Shown: positions 7,684 through 16,139, counted from the stretch's first letter. The stretch: 64,000 nt of DNA from Micromonospora humi (GCF_900090105.1 NZ_FMDM01000015.1:1-64000); one strand, 5' to 3'. Numbers and translations: made by a program. Notes: generated from the letters alone by a model not told the origin.

Positions 7684-8775
7684 TCAGCCGTCCTCGCGAT
7701 TCGGGTTCTCGGTCCGGAAGAAGTTGCTCTGCCGGCCGTCGCGCAGCTGCTCCTGGTAGATCAGGTTCAGCCGACGCGAGTCGAACGTGCGGAACCAGTC
7801 GTCCCAGGTGACCTCGCGGATCCGGCTGCTCTCCCGGTAACCCGGCATGTTGAAGGTCAGCACCCCGGGCCGGTCGCCCCGCTCGGTGCCGGCGATGGTG
7901 GCCGGCTTCGCGCCCCGGGCCCGGGCCCAGCGCTGGATCACCTCGTGGTTGCGGGTCACCAGACTGCGACCCGGACGCTCCGGGCGATCCGCGAGTGACG
8001 TGATGAGCTGGGACGACCCGATGGACCGGCTGGACGCGGGCCCGCGCGTCGGCGCCGCCTGCGCGCGAGCGGACGCCCTGCTCGGTGCCGCCGTCGCCGT
8101 CGCCCGCACGGCCTTGGCGCGAGCCGGTGCCGCCTTCGCCCGAGCCGATGTGGCCTTCGCCCGCGCAGGCGCCGCCTTCGCCCGAGCCGGAGCGGCCTTC
8201 GCCCGCGCGGGTGCGCTCCTCGCGCGCGCGGGCGAAGCCTTGGCGCGAGTGGCCTTCGCCCGTGCGGGCGCCGCCTTGGCGCGAGCCGGGGCGGCCTTCG
8301 CCCGCGCCGGGATCGCCCTGGCCCGCGACGACGTGGCCTTCGCCCGCGCGGGGGCCGCCTTGCGCGTACCCGTCGCCTTGGCCCTGGCCCCGGTGGCCCG
8401 CGCGGCCGGCGCGGACTTGGCCGGCGGCGACGCGGCCCGCTTCGCCGCGGTGCTCTTCCGCGCCGCCGTGGTCTTCTTCGCGGCGGTGGACCGGCGGGTG
8501 GCGGACGGCCGGCCGGCCGGGCCGGTGCTCCGCCGCGCCGCGCCGCCGCGCCCCTCCGCGCGCATGGTGCGCGCGAGCGTCTTCACCAGCTCCGGCTTCC
8601 GCAGCGCGGAGGTCCCGGAGACCCCGCGCCGGCGGAGCTGGCCCCGGATGTCGTCGACCTTCATCCGGGAGATCTGGGACTCCGACACCGTCGGGGTGTT
8701 CGGGGTCTGGTTACCGGTTTGCCGCTTCGTCCGGGTCGCAGTCGTGCCGCGACCTGAGCTGTTGCGCTGAGCCAT
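7684..8775 (-). CDS. Rho_N-domain, lysine/alanine-rich repeat protein
   Basis: This 363-residue protein has three parts. Residues ~31-70 (SRMKVDDIRGQLRRRGVSGTSALRKPELVKTLART) resemble the Rho N-terminal/SAP helical module that binds nucleic acid. Residues ~95-240 are a basic low-complexity region like histone H1, with about eleven PARAKA-type heptads at 141-224. The C-terminal ~95 residues (RNHEVIQRWARARGAKPATIAGTERGDRPGVLTFNMPGY...NLIYQEQL) form a conserved domain I recall from small hypothetical proteins, of unknown function. ATG at 8775 is the first start after the YbjN gene stop. Nucleoid or RNA binding is inferred from the basic tail and Rho_N module. The repeats are also liable to copy-number change by slippage. 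Confidence 0.8.
   Translation of the reverse strand: MAQRNSSGRGTTATRTKRQTGNQTPNTPTVSESQISRMKVDDIRGQLRRRGVSGTSALRKPELVKTLARTMRAEGRGGAARRSTGPAGRPSATRRSTAAKKTTAARKSTAAKRAASPPAKSAPAARATGARAKATGTRKAAPARAKATSSRARAIPARAKAAPARAKAAPARAKATRAKASPARARSAPARAKAAPARAKAAPARAKATSARAKAAPARAKAVRATATAAPSRASARAQAAPTRGPASSRSIGSSQLITSLADRPERPGRSLVTRNHEVIQRWARARGAKPATIAGTERGDRPGVLTFNMPGYRESSRIREVTWDDWFRTFDSRRLNLIYQEQLRDGRQSNFFRTENPNREDG
8104..8355 (-). repeat. Coding tandem repeat, 21-base units (PARAKA heptads)
   Basis: Inside the Rho_N-domain gene, about eleven imperfect 21-base units encode seven-residue repeats around PARAKA. Units differ mainly in the residue before and after the K. No spacer conservation is present, so this is a protein repeat, not a CRISPR array. 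Confidence 0.75.
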
Positions 8776-8852
8776 GGGACACGCTCCTCGACAGTCCGTC
8801 CTCGGCCCGCGGTGGGTCCCAGTGCTCCGCACCGCGCGGTGCGGCATACCCG

Positions 8853-9386
8853 TCAGGAGGGCTCCGAACCTCCGGCGGTCGAGCCGGCCGGCGCCGAGGG
8901 CTCGAAGAGGTGCGCGAACGCGGCCAGGTTGGCGGTCGACTCGCCCCGCTTCACCCGCCACTCCCACTCCCGCCGGATCGCGGTGCCGAAGCCGATCTCC
9001 AGCATGCTGTCGAACGACTCGTCGGCGTAGGTGAGCACGGAACCGAAGAGGCGGTCCAACTCGTCGGCGTCGAGCCCGGCCAGGTTGACCCGGCCGGTCA
9101 GGTAGACGTCGCCGGCCGCGTCGATGGAGAACGAGACGCCGTACATCCGCGCGTTGCGTTGGAGCAGCCAGGTCCACAGCTCCTCGCGACGCTCGTCAGG
9201 CTGGCGCATCACGAACGCCTCGATCCGCAACGCGTGCTCCCCGACGATCAGGTTGCAGATCGTCTTGAGCTTGTGCGTGCCCGGCAGGGTCACCGCGTAC
9301 GACGCCTCGCCGGTGGACTCCCACTGAAGCTCGCGCTCCGCGCAGACGGCCTCGATCAGCGCGGCGACCTCACTCGTACGGCTCAT
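8853..9386 (-). CDS. YbjN-domain protein
   Basis: This 177-residue cytoplasmic protein belongs to the YbjN family, which shares the fold of type III secretion chaperones; its role in actinobacteria is not established. Recognisable blocks are LPGTHKLKTICNLIVGEHALRIEAFVMRQPDERREELWTWLLQRNARMYGVSFSID and GDVYLTGRVNLAGLDADELDRLFGSVL. ATG at 9386 is preferred over GTG at 9395 because a TAGAGT hexamer (complement of 9394-9399) ends seven bases upstream of the ATG, so the mRNA would begin at it. It lies 48 bases downstream of mshA on the same strand; from memory M. tuberculosis has the same pair (Rv0486-Rv0487). Confidence 0.85.
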   Translation of the reverse strand: MSRTSEVAALIEAVCAERELQWESTGEASYAVTLPGTHKLKTICNLIVGEHALRIEAFVMRQPDERREELWTWLLQRNARMYGVSFSIDAAGDVYLTGRVNLAGLDADELDRLFGSVLTYADESFDSMLEIGFGTAIRREWEWRVKRGESTANLAAFAHLFEPSAPAGSTAGGSEPS

Positions 9387-9434
9387 CGCACCCACTCTAC
9401 GGTCGCCCCACGCGGGCTGCCGGGCGGCGGTGTG

Positions 9435-10814
9435 TCACCAGGAACAGGCGAGCGCCGGGTCGCCGAGCCGGCCGGCCAGCCGGGCCCGATGCTCGGTGAT
9501 CGCGTTGCCGTAGACCGCCAGCAGCCCGGACACGGTCCGGTGCCAGGAGAAGTCGCGGGCGTGCCGCTCGGCGCCGACGGCCAGGGCGGCCCGACGCCTC
9601 CGCTCGGGAAGCAGGCCGGCCAGTGCCCGGGCCCAGTCGACCGGGTCGTGCCCGTCGATGAGCATCCCGCTGACGCCGTCGCGGACGGCGGTGACCAGGC
9701 CGCCCACGGCGGCAGCCAGCACCGGCGTGCCGCAGGCCTGCGCCTCCAGCGCGACCAGCCCGAACGACTCGTTGTGCGAGGGCACGGCGACCAGGTCGGC
9801 GGCGCGGTAGAGGGCGGGCAGGTCCGCGCCGGTCTGCGGCGGGAGGAAGCGGATCCGGTCGGCCACGCCGAGCGAGTGGGCCAGTTCCATCAGCGCGGTG
9901 GGCCGGTCCAGCCCGCTGCCGCTCGGGCCGCCGCAGATCACCACGGTCAACTCGTCGGCGAGCGCGGGGTCCTGTTGCCGCAGCGCGGCGACGGCGCGGA
10001 CCAGCACGTCCGGGGCCTTGAGCGGCTGGATCCGGCCGACGAACGCGACCACGTAGCCGCGCGCCGGCAGGCCGAGGCGGCGACGGGCGGCGCGCATCGC
10101 CGACTCCCGGTCACCGCGCGCGGGGCGGAACCGGTCCAGGTCCACGCCGGGCTCCACCACGGCGACCCGGCCGGGGTCGGCCGCGTACCGGTCGAGCAGG
10201 TCGCGGGCCTCCACCCGGGTGTTGGCGACCAGCCGGTCGGCCTCGGCGACCACCTGCTCCTCGCCGATCACCCGGGCCTTCGGCTCGGGCCGGTCGCCGG
10301 CGGCGAGCCGGGCGTTCTTGACCTTGGCCAGGGTGTGCGCGGTGTGCACCAGCGGCACGCCCCAGCGCTCCTTGGCCAGCCAGCCGACCTGGCCGGAGAG
10401 CCAGTAGTGCGAGTGGATCAGGTCGTAGTGGCCGGGCGGGCGGGCCGCCTCGGCGCGCAGCACGCCGGCGGTGAAGGCGCAGAGCTGACCGGGCAGCTCC
10501 TCCTTCGTCAGGCCCTCCAGCGGGCCGGCCGTGACGTGCCGGACGGTCACCCCGGGCGCCATCTCGACCACCGGGGGCAGGTCACCGGAGGTGGCCCGGG
10601 TGAAGATCTCCACCTCGACGTCGGCCTCGGCCAGTCGCCGGGCGACCTCCAGGATGTAGACGTTCATGCCACCCGCGTCGCCGGTGCCGGGCTGGTGCAG
10701 CGGCGAGGTGTGCACCGAGAGGGTGGCGATACGGCGCGGCCGGGGCCACGGCAGGGCACCTCGCTGACGACCGACACCGGTGTGCACATCCGCCACGTCC
10801 GCTCCCTCTGTCAC
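9435..10814 (-). CDS. mshA: D-inositol-3-phosphate glycosyltransferase MshA
   Basis: This 459-residue GT-B enzyme transfers GlcNAc from UDP-GlcNAc to 1D-myo-inositol 3-phosphate, the first committed step of mycothiol synthesis in the cytoplasm. The N-terminal domain shows TSPLHQPGTGDAGGMNVYILEVARRLA (acceptor site) and IHSHYWLSGQVG; the GT4 domain shows VAFVGRIQPLKAPDVLVRA, RFLPP, and the donor motif PSHNESFGLVALEAQACGTPVLAAAVGGL. The start is GTG at 10814; the first ~25 residues are not conserved, so a slightly later start is possible. YbjN follows on the same strand. With mshD at 43574 and a mycothiol-dependent enzyme at 13882, it shows this organism uses mycothiol as its low-molecular-weight thiol. 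Confidence 0.95.
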   Translation of the reverse strand: MTEGADVADVHTGVGRQRGALPWPRPRRIATLSVHTSPLHQPGTGDAGGMNVYILEVARRLAEADVEVEIFTRATSGDLPPVVEMAPGVTVRHVTAGPLEGLTKEELPGQLCAFTAGVLRAEAARPPGHYDLIHSHYWLSGQVGWLAKERWGVPLVHTAHTLAKVKNARLAAGDRPEPKARVIGEEQVVAEADRLVANTRVEARDLLDRYAADPGRVAVVEPGVDLDRFRPARGDRESAMRAARRRLGLPARGYVVAFVGRIQPLKAPDVLVRAVAALRQQDPALADELTVVICGGPSGSGLDRPTALMELAHSLGVADRIRFLPPQTGADLPALYRAADLVAVPSHNESFGLVALEAQACGTPVLAAAVGGLVTAVRDGVSGMLIDGHDPVDWARALAGLLPERRRRAALAVGAERHARDFSWHRTVSGLLAVYGNAITEHRARLAGRLGDPALACSW

Positions 10815-10968
10815 GGTTGATGCCGTCCCGCACGACCGGCGCCTCTCGGGTCAACCCGCACGCCGGGTGTCATCTTCCCCATCGGGGTTCGGAAATGCCT
10901 GCGGCGGGTTCCCCGGCGTGACGGACCTCATCGCGGCGGGACGCGGGACGGCGGGGCAGAATGTCCGG

Positions 10969-11733
10969 ATGACCTCAGTCGCCATCGTCACCGGAGCGTC
11001 CAGCGGGATCGGCGCGGCCACCGCCCGCCGGCTGGCCGCCGAGGGTTTCCACGTGCTCGCCGCGGCGCGGCGTACCGACCGGTTGGCCGCGCTGGTCGCC
11101 GAGATCGAGGCGGCCGGCGGCGCGGCCACCGCAGTGGCCTGCGACGTGACCTCGGAGGAGTCGGTCGCCGCCCTGGCCGCCGCGGCGGACGCCGCGCCCG
11201 GCCCGGTCACCCTGCTGGTGAACAACGCCGGCGGCGCGCGCGGCCTGGACCCCGTCGAGTCGGCCGACGTCGGCGACTGGCAGTGGATGTACGACGTCAA
11301 CGTGCTCGGCACGCTGCGGGTCACCAAGGCGCTGCTGCCCGCGCTGGAGCGTTCCGGGGCCGGCACCGTGGTGATCGTCAGCTCGACCGCCGGGCACGTC
11401 GTCTACGAGGGCGGCGGTGGTTACACGGCGGCCAAGCACGCGCAGACCGCGATCGCCGGCACGCTCCGCCTGGAGCTGTCCGGCCGGCCGGTCCGGGTGG
11501 TCGAGATCGACCCGGGCATGGTGAAGACCGAGGAGTTCGGGCTGGTCCGCTTCGGCGGCGACGCGGACCGGGCCGAGGCGGTCTACGCCGGGGTGGCCGA
11601 ACCGCTGGTCGCCGACGACGTGGCCGACTGCGTCGCCTGGTGCGCCACCCGCCCGCACCACGTCAACGTGGACCAGCTCGTGGTCCGGCCGCTGGCCCAG
11701 GCCGCCCAGCACAAGGTGCACCGGCAGAGCTGA
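10969..11733 (+). CDS. SDR-family NADP-type oxidoreductase
   Basis: This 254-residue classical short-chain dehydrogenase has the cofactor motif VTGASSGIG at residues 8-16, basic residues after strand 2 (AARRTDR) favouring NADP(H), NNAGGA, the catalytic Ser in VIVSSTAG and Y/K in GGGYTAAKHA. The substrate is unknown. ATG at 10969 follows a CAGAAT hexamer by six bases; the longer frame upstream overlaps the mshA promoter and is rejected. Its stop overlaps the ATG of the next gene (TGATG), so the two are translationally coupled. M. tuberculosis carries an SDR (Rv0484c) in the same neighbourhood, from memory, so this is part of the conserved block. Confidence 0.9.
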   Translation: MTSVAIVTGASSGIGAATARRLAAEGFHVLAAARRTDRLAALVAEIEAAGGAATAVACDVTSEESVAALAAAADAAPGPVTLLVNNAGGARGLDPVESADVGDWQWMYDVNVLGTLRVTKALLPALERSGAGTVVIVSSTAGHVVYEGGGGYTAAKHAQTAIAGTLRLELSGRPVRVVEIDPGMVKTEEFGLVRFGGDADRAEAVYAGVAEPLVADDVADCVAWCATRPHHVNVDQLVVRPLAQAAQHKVHRQS

Positions 11734-12512
11734 TGAAGCCCCAGGGCGTCGTCACCCGCGGCACGACGAACCCCAACCGGCTCCGGCGGGTGGACAACTG
11801 GATCGTCACGGCCTGCGGCGGCGCGCTGCGCGCCGCCGCCGACCCGCTCGTGGTGGACCTGGGTTACGGCGCCAGCCCGGTCACCCCGGTCGAGCTGCGG
11901 AGCCGGCTCGTGGCCGGGGTCCGCGCCGACGTGCGGGTGGTCGGGCTGGAGATCGATCCGGTACGCGTGGCCGCCGCCCAGCCGGCCGCCGACCCGCCCG
12001 GGTTGACGTTCGCCCGGGGCGGCTTCGAGCTGGCCGGGCTGCGTCCCGCCCTGGTCCGGGCGTGCAACGTGCTGCGCCAGTACGACGAGGGCGAGGTCGC
12101 CGACGCCTGGCGCACCATCACCGGCCGGCTGGCGCCCGGCGGACTGCTGGTCGAGGGCACCTGCGACGAGCTGGGTCGGCTCGGCGCCTGGGTGCTGGTG
12201 GACGCCGCCGGCCCGCGCACGCTCACCCTGGCCGCGAAGCTGACCACGCTGGAGAGCCCGGCCGCGCTCGCCGAGCGGCTGCCGAAGGCGCTGATCCACC
12301 GCAACGTCCCCGGTGAGCGCGTGCACGAGCTGCTCGACGCGCTGGCGCACGCCTGGCGCTCCGCCGCCGGCTACGCCCCGTTCGGCCCCCGCCAGCGCTG
12401 GCTGCACGCGGTGACGGCGCTCAAGGAGTCGGGCTGGCCGGTCCTCGACCGCCCGAGCGCCTGGCGCCACGGCTACCTGACCCTCCCCTGGCCCGCCGTA
12501 GCCCCCACCTGA
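11733..12512 (+). CDS. SAM-dependent methyltransferase-like protein
   Basis: This 259-residue protein has a Rossmann methyltransferase core: VVDLGYGASPVTPVELRSRL is a motif I variant, VVGLEIDPVRVAAAQ the acidic loop that would hold SAM ribose, and LAPGGLLVEGTCDELGRL a post-core strand. The C-terminal third (PLIHRNVPGERVHELLDALAHAWRSAAGYAPFGPRQRWLHAV) is distinctive of an actinobacterial family without an assigned substrate. ATG at 11733 overlaps the upstream stop by one base, implying reinitiation. The motif I glycines are spaced GYGASP rather than GxGxG, so SAM binding should be tested and not assumed. Confidence 0.8.
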   Translation: MKPQGVVTRGTTNPNRLRRVDNWIVTACGGALRAAADPLVVDLGYGASPVTPVELRSRLVAGVRADVRVVGLEIDPVRVAAAQPAADPPGLTFARGGFELAGLRPALVRACNVLRQYDEGEVADAWRTITGRLAPGGLLVEGTCDELGRLGAWVLVDAAGPRTLTLAAKLTTLESPAALAERLPKALIHRNVPGERVHELLDALAHAWRSAAGYAPFGPRQRWLHAVTALKESGWPVLDRPSAWRHGYLTLPWPAVAPT

Positions 12513-12523
12513 CCCCCGCCCTG

Positions 12524-12609
12524 CCCCGGCCCGGCCCACCCCGCCCAGCCCCGGCCCGGCCCACCCCGCCCAGCCCCGGCCCGGCCCGCCCCGGCCCGCC
12601 CCGGCCCGG
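12524..12609. repeat. GC-only tandem repeat, 25-base unit
   Basis: The unit beginning CCCCGGCCCGGCCCACCCCG recurs at 12524, 12549 and 12574, then decays into CCCGG runs. It lies directly between the methyltransferase stop and the palindrome at 12610 in a convergent gap. No function is apparent. Confidence 0.75.
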
Positions 12610-12678
12610 CGATCTTGCAGTTGCGGCCCCTGACATGCGGCATTGGCGAGGATTGTCGGGGCCGAAAGTGCAAGATCG
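12610..12678. repeat. GATCTTGCA-type long palindrome
   Basis: The left arm CGATCTTGCAGTTGCGGCCCC and the reverse complement of the right arm CGATCTTGCACTTTCGGCCCC agree except at three positions. The loop is about 27 bases. It sits between the convergent ends of the methyltransferase and murB genes. Confidence 0.8.
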
Positions 12679-12719
12679 ACGCGTTGCGGGGGCGGGGGCG
12701 GGGTGGGGTGGGGTGGGGG

Positions 12720-13811
12720 TCAGATGGTGCAGTTGACCAGGACGGGTTCGGGGTGGAGGGGAACGCCGAAGCGGGCGTGCACGCCGTCGCGGATCTCCCG
12801 GGCCAGGGTCACCAGGGCGGCGGTGCTGGCGGTGCCGGACCGGTTGGTGAGCGCGAGCGTGTGCTTGGTGGAGATGGCCACGCCCTCCGGGCCGGCGTAG
12901 CCCTTGCCGAAGCCGGCCTTGTCGATCAGCCAGGCCGCGCTGACCTTCACCACGTCGCCGGCGCCCGGCCAGTGCGGCGGCTCGCCGAGGTCGGCGGCGC
13001 GCTCCCGGAGCAGCTCGTACGCCTCGCGGTCGAGCACCGGGTTGGTGAAGAACGAGCCCACCGACCAGGTGTCCGGGTCGGCCGCGTCGAGCACCATGCC
13101 CTTGCCGGCGCGCAGCTTGCGCACGGTGGCCCGGGCGTCGGCGAGCGGCACCCGGTCACCGACCTCGACGCCGAGCGCGCGGGCCAGTTCGGCGTAGCGG
13201 ACCGGGCCGGAGAGCGGCGAGCGGGTGAGCCGGAAGTCGACCGAGAGCACCACCCAGCGGTCGCTGTACTTGAAGACGCTGCCCCGGTAGGCGAACCCGC
13301 AGTCCGCGGCCGGGATCCGGACCACCTCGCGGTGCGTGCGGTCGTACGCCTCGACCGCGACGATCGTCTCGGCGACCTCCTGGCCGTACGCGCCGACGTT
13401 CTGGATCGGCGTCGCGCCGGCCGAGCCGGGGATGCCGGAGAGACATTCCAGCCCCGCCCAGCCGCGTTCGACGGTGGCGGCGACCAGCTCGTCCCACGGC
13501 TCGCCGGCGGCCACCCGTACCGTCAGGGTGTCGCCGTCGGTGGCGACGACCTCGAAGCCCCGCGAGCGGACGAGCACGACGGTGCCCGGGAAGCCCTGGT
13601 CACCGATCACCACGTTGCTGCCGCCGGCCAGCACCAGCACGGCCTGTTCGCGGGCCTCCGCCTCCTGCACCTTGCGGACGATCCCGGCGGCGTCGTCGGC
13701 GATCTCCAGCCGGCCGGCCGGGCCGCCGAGGCGTAGGGTGGTGTAGCGCGCCAGGGTGCCCGGGTCGGTCGGTCCGGTGGCGGTCGTCGGTTCGGCGTAG
13801 ACGTCTGACAC
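12720..13811 (-). CDS. murB: UDP-N-acetylenolpyruvoylglucosamine reductase MurB
   Basis: This 363-residue FAD enzyme reduces UDP-GlcNAc-enolpyruvate to UDP-MurNAc in the cytoplasm, an essential step of peptidoglycan synthesis. Seen are the FAD loop VLAGGSNVVIGDQG, the core ECLSGIPGSAGATPIQNVGAYGQE, the catalytic Ser region TWSVGSFFTNPV, and the C-terminal Glu in HPEPVLVNCTI. The type I length fits. GTG at 13811 is chosen: TAGGGT (complement of 13819-13824) stands seven bases upstream, so the mRNA probably starts at the GTG; a longer open frame upstream overlaps the divergent neighbour and is not conserved-looking. The MurB gene is near mshA in M. tuberculosis too (Rv0482, from memory). Confidence 0.95.
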   Translation of the reverse strand: MSDVYAEPTTATGPTDPGTLARYTTLRLGGPAGRLEIADDAAGIVRKVQEAEAREQAVLVLAGGSNVVIGDQGFPGTVVLVRSRGFEVVATDGDTLTVRVAAGEPWDELVAATVERGWAGLECLSGIPGSAGATPIQNVGAYGQEVAETIVAVEAYDRTHREVVRIPAADCGFAYRGSVFKYSDRWVVLSVDFRLTRSPLSGPVRYAELARALGVEVGDRVPLADARATVRKLRAGKGMVLDAADPDTWSVGSFFTNPVLDREAYELLRERAADLGEPPHWPGAGDVVKVSAAWLIDKAGFGKGYAGPEGVAISTKHTLALTNRSGTASTAALVTLAREIRDGVHARFGVPLHPEPVLVNCTI

Positions 13812-13881
13812 GCCTTTCACCCTAGGCTGAGGGCTAGCCGCGGCACCCACTGGTGGCCCGGTCACCCCCGGGAGGATGGCG

Positions 13882-14637
13882 ATGAGCAGACTGCACCACA
13901 CGAAGGACTTCTGGATCGGCGCGTTGCGGACGGAGGGTCCGGCGTTCGCCGCGGCCGTGACGGAGGCGCCTCCGGAGACACCGGTGCTGTCCTGTCCCGG
14001 CTGGACGGTCACCGACCTGGCCCATCACCTGACCCGGACCTACGTCTGGGTGGGCACCGTGCTGACCGCCGGCGCCACCACCCGCCCGGAGCGGCACGAC
14101 CCGGAGCCGCCGGCCGGTCTCACCCCGGCCCAGTGGTACGCGCAGGAGTACGAGCGGCTCACCGCGCTCCTGGACGGCCTGGACCCGGAGACGCCGGCCT
14201 GGAACTTCGCCCCGCAGCCGAAGAAGGCCGGTTTCTGGCCGCGCCGGGTGGCGCACGAGACCGCGGTGCACCGCTGGGACGCTCAGCTCGCCATCGGCGC
14301 GGGCGACCCGATCGAGTCCAAGCTCGCGGCCGACGGGGTGAGCGAGGTGCTGGACACCTGGCTGCCCGCGGGCCGGCGGGTCAACTCCGGCCCGTGGCAC
14401 GGGGTGGTCCAGTTGACCGCGACCGACGCCGCCCAGGAGTGGTATCTGCGGCTGCGGGGCGAGGGGGTGGCGTTGCTGGACACCGCGACGATCCTGGACC
14501 ACGACGACCACCGGGCCCGGGCGCAGGTGACCGGTACGGCCAGCGACCTGCTGCTGTCGTTGATGGGCCGGATCAGCTTCGACGCGCTGGGTGTGGCCGG
14601 TGACCGGAGCCTGCTGAACGGGCTGCGGGTGGGCTGA
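13882..14637 (+). CDS. Maleylpyruvate isomerase family mycothiol-dependent enzyme
   Basis: This 251-residue protein belongs to the DinB-like MDMPI family (TIGR03083 type), metal enzymes using mycothiol as cofactor or co-substrate. The N-terminal four-helix bundle carries SCPGWTVTDLAHHLTRT and the metal-site motif VAHETAVHRWDAQLA; the C-terminal SCP-like part ends with DLLLSLMGRISFDALGV. The substrate is unknown; most members are annotated without a proven reaction. Two ATGs occur six bases apart. GGGAGG at 13870-13875 abuts the first (13876) but sits six bases from the second (13882), so translation should start at 13882. It is divergent from murB and followed by a strong intrinsic terminator. 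Confidence 0.85.
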   Translation: MSRLHHTKDFWIGALRTEGPAFAAAVTEAPPETPVLSCPGWTVTDLAHHLTRTYVWVGTVLTAGATTRPERHDPEPPAGLTPAQWYAQEYERLTALLDGLDPETPAWNFAPQPKKAGFWPRRVAHETAVHRWDAQLAIGAGDPIESKLAADGVSEVLDTWLPAGRRVNSGPWHGVVQLTATDAAQEWYLRLRGEGVALLDTATILDHDDHRARAQVTGTASDLLLSLMGRISFDALGVAGDRSLLNGLRVG

Positions 14638-14655
14638 CACAGCACCCGATACCGG

Positions 14656-14692
14656 GCGGAGAGGGGCGTTGATCGCCCCTCTCCGCTTTTTT
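14656..14692 (+). terminator. Intrinsic terminator with U tract
   Basis: GCGGAGAGGGGCG pairs perfectly with CGCCCCTCTCCGC around TTGAT and is followed by six Ts. It separates the MDMPI-family gene from the ceb promoter. Confidence 0.93.
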
Positions 14693-14702
14693 CGGACGCT
14701 CT

Positions 14703-14761
14703 GAGAGCGCTCTCTTGACACGGTCCCGGGCCACCCAGCAGGCTGTCGAGAGAGCGCTCTC
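14703..14761 (+). promoter_or_regulatory. ceb promoter with two LacI-type operators
   Basis: The perfect 12-base palindrome GAGAGCGCTCTC occurs at 14703-14714 and again at 14750-14761, 47 bases apart. A consensus -35 TTGACA lies at 14715-14720, directly after the first site, and CAGGCT at 14739-14744 is a plausible -10, placing the second site over the transcription start. The central AGCGCT matches known CebR/CelR sites, whose flanks I remember as TGGG/CCCA. CebR encoded at 19400 is the expected repressor, released by cellobiose. Confidence 0.85.
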
Positions 14762-14816
14762 TAAGTACCGGAACCGCCTTCCACCACCCGTTACGACCCC
14801 GAGAGGTCAGGACAGC

Positions 14817-16127
14817 ATGCTCACCTTCACGCGCCGTCGACTCGCGGCGGTGGCCCTGGTCGCCGCCACCGCACTGCTCGGCACCACCGGCTGCGGCGGC
14901 GGCGACGACGAGGCCGCCGCCGACGGGCCGGTCACGCTCACCGTCGACGTCTTCGGTCAGTTCGGTTACGCGGATCTCTACCAGGAGTACATGGCCAGCC
15001 ACCCCGGCGTGAAGATCGTCGAGCGGGGCACCGGCAGCAACCTCGACGAGTACTCGCCGAAGCTCACCCAGTGGCTCGCCGCCGGCAAGGGCGCCGGCGA
15101 CGTGGTCGCCATCGAGGAGGGGCTGCTGGTCGAGTACAAGGCCAACCCGCAGAACTTCGTCAACCTGCTCGACCACGGCGCGGCCGACCTCAAGGGCAAC
15201 TTCCTCGACTGGAAGTGGAACCAGGGCCTCACCGCCGACGGCAAGCAGCTCATCGGCCTCGGCACCGATGTCGGTGGCATGGCGATGTGCTACCGCAAGG
15301 ACCTGTTCGCCAAGGCCGGCCTGCCCACCGACCGGGAGGCCGTGTCCAAGCTCTGGCCCACCTGGACCGACTACGTCAAGGTCGGCGAGCAGTTCACCGC
15401 GAAGAAGACCGGCGCCGCGTTCCTGGACGCCGCGACCAACACGTTCAACACCATCCTGCTCCAGACCGCCGGCAACACCAGCGGCTACAGCTACTACGAC
15501 ACCGACAACAACCTGGTCGTGGGCAGCAACCCGGCGGTACGGCAGGCGTACGACACCACCATGGACATCATCGACTCCGGCCTCTCCGGCAAGTACGGCT
15601 CCTGGTCCGAGGAGTGGGTCTCCGCGTTCAAGCAGTCGAAGTTCGCGACCATCGCCTGCCCGGCCTGGATGACCGGGGTGATCGAGGGCAACGCCGGCCC
15701 CGGCGCCAAGGGCAAGTGGGACATCGCCCAGATCCCCGGCGACGGCGGAAACTGGGGCGGCTCCTTCCTCGCCGTGCCGAAGCAGAGCAAGCACCAGGCC
15801 GAGGCGATCGAGCTGGCCAAGTTCCTGACCAGTGCCAAGGGCCAGATCGGCGCGTTCAAGCTCAAGGGCCCGCTGCCCTCGTCCCCGCAGGCGCTGGCCG
15901 ACCCGGCGATCGTCGACTCGAAGAACGCCTACTTCTCCGAGGCCCCGGTCGGCAAGATCTTCGCCGAGGGCGCCAAGAACCTGAAGCCGGTCTACATGGG
16001 CCCGAAGAACCAGGCCGTCCGCACCGAGGTGGAGAACGCCGTACGCACCGTGGAGCTGGGCAAGCGCTCCCCGCAGCAGGGCTGGACCGACGCGGTGTCC
16101 AACGCCGAGAAGGCCGCCGCCAAGTAA
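14817..16127 (+). CDS. cebE: Cellobiose/cello-oligosaccharide-binding lipoprotein
   Basis: This 436-residue substrate-binding protein of a CUT1 ABC importer captures sugar outside the membrane. The N-terminus is a lipoprotein signal (TRRRLAAVALVAATALLGTTGC) with acylated Cys26, then a Gly/Asp linker and a family 1 solute-binding fold (TLTVDVFGQFGYADLYQEYM...GTDVGGMAMCYRKDLFAKAGLP...SFLAVPKQSKHQAEAIELAKFLTS). ATG at 14817 follows GAGAGG. The two permeases, the family 1 glycosidase and the LacI repressor follow on the same strand, the arrangement known as cebEFG-bglC with cebR in streptomycetes, so cellobiose and cellotriose are the likely ligands. Regulation is by the two operators upstream. 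Confidence 0.9.
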   Translation: MLTFTRRRLAAVALVAATALLGTTGCGGGDDEAAADGPVTLTVDVFGQFGYADLYQEYMASHPGVKIVERGTGSNLDEYSPKLTQWLAAGKGAGDVVAIEEGLLVEYKANPQNFVNLLDHGAADLKGNFLDWKWNQGLTADGKQLIGLGTDVGGMAMCYRKDLFAKAGLPTDREAVSKLWPTWTDYVKVGEQFTAKKTGAAFLDAATNTFNTILLQTAGNTSGYSYYDTDNNLVVGSNPAVRQAYDTTMDIIDSGLSGKYGSWSEEWVSAFKQSKFATIACPAWMTGVIEGNAGPGAKGKWDIAQIPGDGGNWGGSFLAVPKQSKHQAEAIELAKFLTSAKGQIGAFKLKGPLPSSPQALADPAIVDSKNAYFSEAPVGKIFAEGAKNLKPVYMGPKNQAVRTEVENAVRTVELGKRSPQQGWTDAVSNAEKAAAK

Positions 16128-16139
16128 CCCGAGCAGCGC

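Noticed and set aside
8104..8355. CRISPR-like array
   Set aside because: The periodicity is 21 bases in frame with a coding sequence and no spacers of constant length exist.
9384..9395. GTG at 9395 as start of the YbjN gene
   Set aside because: The TAGAGT hexamer overlaps that position's upstream region and places transcription start at the ATG at 9386.
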